In this document: piece after piece, positions 57,829 to 64,000 of the stretch | How positions within the stretch are numbered: position 1 is the first letter of the stretch | Layout of the letters: each line of letters opens with the position of its first letter | Source: Sacculina carcini | Taxonomy: Eukaryota; Arthropoda; Thecostraca; Sacculinidae | Assembly (NCBI GenBank): GCA_916048095.2 | Contig: OU696571.1 | Span: 9,314,449-9,378,448 of the forward strand | DNA length: 64,000 bases | Reading direction: 5' to 3' | Program-made: the position numbers and the translations under genes | Notes under the pieces: generated by a model | What the model was told of the DNA's origin: nothing | Database searches by the model: none | Seen by the model: the letters and a program-made list of their open reading frames with translations, nothing else

Positions 57829-58527
57829 ATGTCGCTCGGTTCAGCTGAATTGGAGGAATCCGCGGAATCAGTGTCTACATCTCCCACCATCGTGCACCAT
57901 CACACCGATGACCAGTACGGTGAAACCCAACTGTGGGACCAACTGCCTCAAACGCTGCCAATTGCCGATCTGGACGAGTTCTTCCGTCTGTTTCGCCCGT
58001 GCACTCCGACTATATCCCTGACATTGTGGCGGGAAATGTCAGTGGATACCGCGGAACGTTTCCTGCACTGCCGCTCCAACCAGCTGCGGCTAAATGTGCT
58101 GTTTGACGGCTGCAGCTGTTCGTTTCCGCAGCTGGTGGACACCGACCACCGGCAGCTGCTCGTTGAGCTGCTGCTGCACGTACTGAACGCGTGTGTTGAG
58201 CGTGGCTACTCGGCAGCGCAGTTGTCGTGTGTGTATGGTATGATGGTGGAGGTGCATCGCGCCGCTACCAGCAGCTGCGGCACGTGCGTTCAAGAAGTGC
58301 ACGTTTGGTTTGAGCAGTTGTTGCGTCTTCACTGTGTGCATCGACCGCCAGTCAGTCTTGACCTGTTCTCGATGAACGAGGCGCAGTGGCTGACTGTCAA
58401 GTTCTGTCGTATCTATTTGCGCCATTTTGCGCTGATCATGCGGGCATTCACCGACGATGTGCGCGTTAATCTCCAACTGTCGTATCAACCATACACGCTG
58501 AAAATTTCTGCCGATTCCGATGATTAA
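57829..58527 (+). CDS. CFAP119: CFAP119 (CCDC189)-like protein, intronless
   Basis: One open frame of 232 residues with no intron. The first 50 residues are acidic and low in conservation. Residues about 60-225 resemble the alpha-helical core of CFAP119/CCDC189, a ciliary and flagellar axoneme protein: RLNVLFDGCSCSF, LLLHVLNACVERGYSAAQ, CVHRPPVSLDLFSMNEAQ, YLRHFALIMRAFTDDVRVNL. In the family the HRPPxSIDLF and YFRHFKLYxxxFTPQVRLDL blocks are the clearest marks, and both are recognisable here. The start is the first ATG of the frame. Vertebrate homologues have several exons, so this could be a compact lineage gene or an old retrocopy. I saw no poly(A) tract or target duplication to prove a retrocopy. 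The family call rests on recalled motifs and is good but not certain. Confidence 0.75.
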   Translation: MSLGSAELEESAESVSTSPTIVHHHTDDQYGETQLWDQLPQTLPIADLDEFFRLFRPCTPTISLTLWREMSVDTAERFLHCRSNQLRLNVLFDGCSCSFPQLVDTDHRQLLVELLLHVLNACVERGYSAAQLSCVYGMMVEVHRAATSSCGTCVQEVHVWFEQLLRLHCVHRPPVSLDLFSMNEAQWLTVKFCRIYLRHFALIMRAFTDDVRVNLQLSYQPYTLKISADSDD

Positions 58528-58671
58528 TGGCGTAGAGGTAGAAGGCGTAGAAATATTCATGTTTGACTTTGAATCGTATACATTTGTTTTATTATCAAAA
58601 TGTTATTCTCGAATGTCGAAATGTAAATTTATTGATTGTATTGTTTTGTATTGAATTTAAAAAAGTACTTG

Positions 58672-58677
58672 AATAAA
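58672..58677 (+). promoter_or_regulatory. Poly(A) signal AATAAA of the CFAP119-like gene
   Basis: AATAAA lies 145 bp after the stop codon of the CFAP119-like gene. A DNA transposon begins only three bases later (58681), so the cleavage site must now lie in transposon sequence. Confidence 0.7.
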
Positions 58678-58716
58678 TTACACTGGCCTGCGTTTCAAAA
58701 CTTTTTTCAAAAGTTC

Positions 58717-59049
58717 GGATATTTCTCAGCTGTTTTTATACAAGTTTCGTGTGCTTAATCCGAAAAAGCTATCCATTTTTCTCGATTAGCTCGAGTTTTC
58801 ACATTATGTCAAGGATAACAGCTCACACACTGATGTATTAATATGCATATTAGAGTGGGCATACTTATATATTTTGCCACAAGGTTGGACATTTCTCAGC
58901 TGTTCTAATACAAGTTTCATGTGCTGAATCCGAAAAAGCTATCCATTTTAATCGATTAGCTCGAGTTTTCACACTATGTCAAGGATAACAGCTCACATAC
59001 TGATGTATTAATATGTATATTGCAGTGGGCATACTGATACATTTTGCCC
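58717..59049. repeat. Tandem duplication of a transposon end (2 x about 170 bp)
   Basis: 58717-58886 and 58887-59049 are about 90% alike and include the inverted-repeat block and the AGGATAACAGCTCAC segment. The second unit leads straight into the coding remnant. Confidence 0.85.
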
Positions 59050-59106
59050 CAATTCTCACCCTTCTCTCCTGCTGCATGCATCATATCTAATGTCATCATC
59101 ATATCT

Positions 59107-59472
59107 CAGTCAGAGCTCTCTGCGTGGCTGGCTTACAAGTCGATCACCACCAACTTCCTGGGTAACCACATTAGTCTGGAATACCTGAAGGTCGTCGATG
59201 AATTGATGGATAGTTTTCAGCAACTTGGTGCTCGTATGTCTGTAAAGACGCACTTTCTACGGTCCCATCTCGATTATTTCCCAGACAACTGTGGTGATTA
59301 TAGTGAACAGCAGGGAGAACATTTCCAAAAAGACATACGTGTGATGGAAGAACGGTACCAGGGTCGGTGGGACGTTAACTTCCTGACGGACTATTGCTGG
59401 TTCTTGAAGAGGGACGTCCCATCTGCTCAACACATTCGGAAGTCCGTGAAAAGGACATTTGTTTCGCAGTAG
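59107..59472 (+). pseudogene. Cc8L18.2-like transposon-associated ORF, C-terminal part
   Basis: The open frame can be read from 59044, but the family-like part begins near 59107. It contains WLAYKSITTNFLGN, FQQLGARMSVKTHFLRSHLD, YSEQQGEHFQKDIRVMEERY and DVNFLTDYCWFLKRD, ending KRTFVSQ. I recall this block as a dispersed protein in arthropods and other invertebrates (the Cc8L18.2-like group first named from a bracovirus locus), with no known biochemical role. The sequence CTTCTCTCCTGC...ATCTCAG before it resembles a splice acceptor, so this may be the last exon of a longer gene. It lies wholly between the inverted repeats of the 58681-59718 element. Confidence 0.6.
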
Positions 59473-59721
59473 TGAGTATGTACTGTGATCGGAATATACT
59501 TATGGTGCATCAGTTTGCAGTTTAAACAGTTTCCAGTTCCTTCTGTCGCATTGACTATAGTAAACCAATCAGCAAGGTTTTGTTCATATGGGCGAAATAG
59601 CGTATCTTAAAGTATCGAGCTAATCGAGCAAAACGAATTCCATTTCCGGAATCAGCGTAAAAAAGTGACCTAAAAACAGTTGAGAAACCCTTGACCTTAT
59701 TAATCACGCAGACCAGTGTTA

Positions 59722-60365
59722 TCGAACTGGTTTATTTTGAGGTTTATTTGGAGGTTTGATGTTTTATTTGGCGGATCTGTGGCGTTTGAGTTGCCACAGA
59801 ACAACACAAGTAAACAATGTGAGTATTTTGGACCGAGTGTATTTGTGCATAAAAGAAGGGACGAGCAATACAAGTACAGACAAACATACACACAAGGTCA
59901 AACACTCACAATGGTGGATATGTGGTGAACGGTCCACATACAGAAATCATCTGGTCTTTATATTGACAGCGCTTCAGCTATGGGTAGAATCAGCCTCAAA
60001 CGATAGGATAACACGAACTTATATACCGATACACACCAACACACTCATTCAGATATACACCGTCACCACACCCTCGACAACCTGAGGCACACACACGCAT
60101 ACACACACACAGAGACGCGCATATATAGACACGAACATGACATACTGAACCATTGAGACACGCTCATTCACACACAGTTCACACATACACACTCTAGCAA
60201 GTTACACACACACACACACATACAAACATACGGCTCACATTGTGTTCTACAGAACCACCACAATACATGCCGCCCCAGTTGCGGAACACACTGACAAGGT
60301 CGCACTTGAGGTGCGGATAAGTGGACAAAGCATGACAGCGGTACACATATACAATTATTAATTAA
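59722..60365. other. Intergenic stretch, CA-rich
   Basis: No gene seen. CA/ACAC microsatellite-like runs occur at 60085-60115 and 60180-60225. The last bases (60350-60365, ATTATTAATTAA) look like the 3' tail of the LINE at 62104-62715, displaced by the LTR element inserted at 60366. Confidence 0.55.
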
Positions 60366-62103
60366 TGTAACAAAACTCAAAAAACTAAATTATATCACAG
60401 ACAGGCGCGCGTGGGCATCACTGCCCCACGCGCGCCTACAAACGGTCACGCCACAACCGCAGCTCAAACAGGACTCCCCGCTCACACCGTGTCACACGGG
60501 AGCACACACGGACACACACACACACACACACACAGTCCTCACCCGCCGCAACAACCAATCAGCGGCGAGCCGGTCATTCACTCGCCGCTGCGGGGCATGG
60601 ACAATTCACAAACGCATACACACACACACACACACACCGAAACAACTGCACACACACACACCGAAACAACTAGACACACTCGCTCACACACTCTCGCACG
60701 CAATATACAATTCAACTATACACGATCACACATAGACACACTAACACGTTCACGCACTCACAATCTTTCACACACACCCTCTCTCTCTCACTACACACGA
60801 TTACACCACACCTCCACCTGTTTTTAAAGAAACATAAATCAACAAAAAAACCGCGAACCAAGCAAACCAGGAAAAATGAACCAATAACCAAAATCTAATT
60901 AGACGACGGCCTCCACCAGATGCACACACCTTGGCTGCGGCGAAACACAACACGTCAGGCCCCAGCGTCCACCACGCTCCCGCCTCCGCCCGTGCTCTTC
61001 AGTGCTCCGCCGCAGCCTGCCGTCCTCTTCATCACCGGCTGCCGCGACAGGGCACAACACCTTGACCCCAGCATCCACCATGCTTCCGTCGACACCGGCG
61101 CTCTTCAGCACCCCGTCGCAGACAGCCGTGACTCCGCCGCACATGCAGGCCACGCCGTCGTCTCAACTCCTTCGTTTTCTCCTCCGGCTTCAGCAGCTCC
61201 TTTCTCTCACATGCCCTCCAGCACCAGCAGCCTCCACCAGCGACCTTCTATCTGCCCGGCGACGAGTCCAACACCAGTACAGGTGGGACGACGAGCAACC
61301 CTCGGCCACAGCTCCCCCGCAGTTTCCTGCCGGCACCATGCTCTCCTGCCGTCCCCCTGCACACCAACCTGACACGCCGCCGAGCACCTCCACCACGTCC
61401 TCCAGGCCGCTGCAAATACTGGAGGGTACTATCTCCGCTGCTGAAGCCGGGTCGCAGATAAACAATATTTCCAAATAAAAAACAAAAGGGCCGAAATAGC
61501 TTGTAACAAAACTCAAAAATCTAAATTATATCACAGACAGGCGCGCGTGGGCATCACTGCCCCACGCGCGCCTACAAACGGTCACGCCACAACCGCAGCT
61601 CAAACAGGACTCCCCGCTCACACCGTGTCACACGGGAGCACACACGGACACACACACACACAGTCCTCACCCGCCGCAACAACCAATCAGCGGCGAGCCG
61701 GTCATTCACTCGCCGCTGCGGGGCATGGACAATTCACAAACGCATACACACACACACACACACCGAAACAACTGCACACACACACACACCGAAACAACTA
61801 GACACACTCGCTCACACACTCTCGCACGCAATATACGATTCAACTATACACGAACAGAAGCCACGGACTTCGTGTTTGATTTGTGTTTGGTCGCTTGTTC
61901 TAGGTTTTGCTAGTCGAATTGGAATATGTAGCTATACGCGCTGGTCATGGAAGCGAGTCGAACTAGACACACTCGCTCACACACTCTCGCACGCAATATA
62001 CAATTCAACTATACACGATCACACATAGACACACTAACACGTTCACGCACTCACAATCTTTCACACACACACTCTCTCTCTCACTACACACGATTACACC
62101 ACA
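60366..62103 (-). mobile_element. Small LTR retrotransposon (TRIM-like), tRNA-Phe-type PBS
   Basis: The left LTR is 60366-60810 and the right LTR 61502-62103. They begin TGTAACAAAACTC and end ATTACACCACA, and differ mainly in CA-repeat length and an internal partial duplication in the right copy. ATTAA flanks both ends (60361-60365 and 62104-62108). The 0.69-kb internal region, read on the - strand, is related to that of 2089-3359 and has no recognisable gag or pol. The PBS 12-mer abuts the right LTR. It inserted in the ATTAA-repeat tail of a LINE. Confidence 0.82.
61490..61501 (-). promoter_or_regulatory. Putative primer-binding site AGCTATTTCGGC (- strand)
   Basis: Reads GCCGAAATAGCT on the + strand and abuts the LTR at 61502. 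Fourth occurrence of this tRNA-Phe 5'-end complement in the window. Confidence 0.65.
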
Positions 62104-62715
62104 ATTAATTAATTATTAACGTTTATTTGTATAGCGCACATTAAAACACACGCGCGAAAAGAGAAACCTTGATGCGAAAATATAAACAAATAAGTAAGAC
62201 ACGCCGCTTAGGGAATACAAACATGCGGATAATACACACACCCACAAGCACACACACTCACACAAACACACACACACACACACACGCACACAAACATACT
62301 CATGCACACACACCGCCAAATTGAAACATGACAGTAAGAAAGAGCATAAAAACTACCAGAAAACTATTAGTAAATATATCACGCGAGACGGGTACGGTAT
62401 GACAGCTCAGAGCGAAGCGTAAGGAGTAAGAGAGTGAGAGTCATGATCAAAAGATTTATCAAAGAGATGATTGCGCAGAGAAGAGGAAAACGATGATAAG
62501 GATGTGGAGGAGATAACATGGGAGGGGAGAGAGTTGTACAAACGTGGAGCATAGAAAGGGAAGGATTTACTAGACCAGGTAGATTCATTGAGGGCTCGTG
62601 GACAGGATAAAGGAAGAGGATGACGGGAAAGAAAGTTATTAGAGAGTGTAAGAAGCTGCGAGAGGTATGTAGGTTGCCGAGGGTCATGCAAAAGTTTATA
62701 AACAAGACAATGAAA
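62104..62715 (-). mobile_element. CR1/L2-like LINE, 5'-truncated
   Basis: 62407-62691 on the - strand encodes the C-terminal end of the same LINE kind as 42780-46305 (DPRQPTYLSQLLT, SKSFPFYAPRLYNSLPSHV, FSSSLRNHLFDKSFD). The 3' part has CA repeats (62222-62310) and ends in an ATTAATTAATT tail at 62104-62117, continued at 60350-60365 beyond the inserted LTR element. Only about 0.6 kb remains, typical of an aborted insertion. Confidence 0.8.
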
Positions 62716-62930
62716 TCAATGAAATCATGTCATTCCGTGCTTCTGATACCTGCATAGAAACAACTGCAGAAAGGTGACCATACAAAACAGCATGTGTGAA
62801 TATAATAGAAATAGTATTTACATAACACGCGCAAGCACATCATGGGAAGTCCTGCAAATATCACCGTTGAATAACATTAGCATCTAGTGAATATTCACAA
62901 AACACATACAGCAACATTTCACTGATAAAA
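62716..62930. other. Probable 3' LTR of the next Gypsy element
   Basis: AT-rich sequence between the LINE and the pol end of the Gypsy fossil. It lies where that element's 3' LTR should be, but its partner LTR is outside the window, so this is positional inference. Confidence 0.35.
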
Positions 62931-64000
62931 CATCAAACATATACAAAGTCTGGATCAGCACGGAAACGCACCTTGCGTCCTGAACGTGTACTTTTTGTGG
63001 ACTGCAGCAGCCTTGAGCCAGTGCGGTCGGCAGTCAATAACTGCGGACCAGGCGTCGACAGAGCAGTTGCAGTTGCGTCATTTGAGATAGTTACACCAGT
63101 CGGCGATTGTGTGTTCCTGCTTTGACGTGCTCTCGCAGAGGCGGTGGTATCGGGTGCAGTTGGTTCACTTGAATCATTCTGCACGCAAGGACCGTCGGAC
63201 AGCACAGAGCGAGGCTTACTATGCTGGTACTATGATGGTTGCGGTAAGTAAGCCGGCTTCAGGCGTTATATGGACACCGCGTCAATTTCTCCAGTAGGTA
63301 ACTCGATCTGAAACACATGTGATGTTCGTTGTACCACCCGAAATGGGCCACGATATGGAGCCTCCAGTGGCTGTCGAACTCTATCTACGCGAACCCACAC
63401 ATGTGTACAGGTAGACAAGTCGTGTGGCACATACGTCGCTTTGGTGCGATGTGCGCTGCCAGCTGACAGTGAGTAGAAATCTATTTGGCGCATATGCCGC
63501 ACCAGCTGCTGCACAAAGTCGTGGCGGTCTGCTGATGGTGACGCTGGATCTATGCTGACCCGCGGACATAAAAGTTGTGCACCTGTGATAGCTGTGAAGG
63601 GAGAGAAACCCGTCTCAGCCGGCAACATCCGAATACCCAGCAGTACAGCAGGTAAAGCGTCCATCCACTCCTGTCGTCGGGCGACGATGGCGGTTTTCAA
63701 CACTCGGTGTACTCTCTCGATTAATCCATTTGACTGCGGGTGATATGAGGTCGTTCTCAATCGGTGAAAGCCGACGGTCTGCGCCAAGGATGTCATGAGT
63801 GCAGCTTCGAATTGGGGGCCACGGTCTGTTATTATGTGCAGAGGCACACCAAAGCGAGACACCCATACGGAAAAAAATGCACGTGCGACAGACTCGGCAG
63901 TGATACTCGTTAAAGGCGCTGCTTCAGCCCAACGAGACGCTCTATCGATGCACGTAAGCAAGTACCTGTACGGTGAAGCAAATGTCTGGCCAGGTGCGGT
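62931..64000 (-). mobile_element. Ty3/Gypsy fossil, CsRn1-like, running off the window
   Basis: 63266-63961 on the - strand encodes an integrase core (WVSRFGVPLHIITDRGPQFE, TTSYHPQSNGLIERVHR) and its C-terminal region (CTHVWVRVDRVRQPLEAPYR). A pol tail follows at 62933-63205. Very similar in kind to the integrases at 8.75-9.9 kb and 36.9-38.2 kb. The rest of the element lies to the right of the window. About one or two breaks in the part seen. Confidence 0.85.

Larger units (their letters stand above)
58681..59718. mobile_element. DNA transposon, CACTGG termini, TTA target duplication, coding remnant
   Basis: The left end begins CACTGGCCTGCG (58681) and the right end is CGCAGACCAGTG (59718). 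Both are flanked by TTA (58678-58680 and 59719-59721). Further in, a second block of about 75 bp is also inverted: 58717-58793 matches 59690-59616 (TTTCTCAGCTGTTTTTA against its mirror, then AATCCG and CTCGATTAGCTCG). The left block is present twice in tandem with a 170-bp period. The interior carries a conserved open frame. CAC-type termini with a 3-bp duplication recall EnSpm/CACTA or Chapaev-like elements, but no such transposase is visible. Confidence 0.75.

Overview
This is animal nuclear DNA from an invertebrate bilaterian whose phylum I cannot fix from sequence alone. It has GT-AG introns, CA/TG microsatellites, tRNA-derived SINE-like units, CR1/L2- and Jockey-like LINEs, hAT and pogo-type DNA transposons, and several Ty3/Gypsy lineages including CsRn1-like ones. 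Everything below was read by eye. Percent identities are hand counts, and no database search or alignment was run.

Host genes. The window is dominated by one gene on the + strand, a BTBD9 orthologue (BTB-BACK-two discoidin-like domains). Ten coding exons (173-403 to 56722-56913) join in phase into 508 residues that follow vertebrate BTBD9 from the end of the BTB fold to the stop; the first roughly 100 residues lie upstream of the window. About 0.9 kb downstream is a small intronless gene on the same strand (57829-58527), most like the cilia/flagella protein CFAP119 (CCDC189), with AATAAA at 58672.

Mobile DNA. Introns 2 and 7 are graveyards of nested insertions. Intron 2 (3659-26263) holds a TTAA-flanked MITE, a tRNA-like SINE, a Mag-like Gypsy piece, a CsRn1-like Gypsy cut by a hAT-type element, a LINE 3' piece with target duplications, and a short LTR element (16027-25632) that contains a Gypsy element (16303-24834) that contains another LTR element (19676-23950). 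Intron 7 (30615-55250) is about 97% transposon. One LTR element (30841 to about 49472) has its 3' LTR split by a long-TIR DNA transposon (35430-49302), which itself holds a hAT-type MITE with a CsRn1 Gypsy inside it, a LINE, and a hAT transposon inside its right inverted repeat. Next to it a pogo-like element (49825-55123) carries a Mag-like Gypsy (49913-54543). Without these insertions intron 7 would be about 0.7 kb. The right end of the window (59.7-64 kb) is intergenic, with a small LTR element lodged in a LINE tail and the 3' end of another CsRn1-like Gypsy that runs off the edge.

Most interesting signals. (1) Four LTR elements share a 12-nt primer-binding sequence complementary to the 5' end, not the 3' end, of tRNA-Phe. 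(2) All BTBD9 acceptors examined have UG-rich tracts in place of an ordinary pyrimidine tract, and some introns begin with AC repeats that could pair with them. (3) Two DNA transposons with clear inverted repeats and target duplications carry proteins I cannot assign to a classical transposase family.
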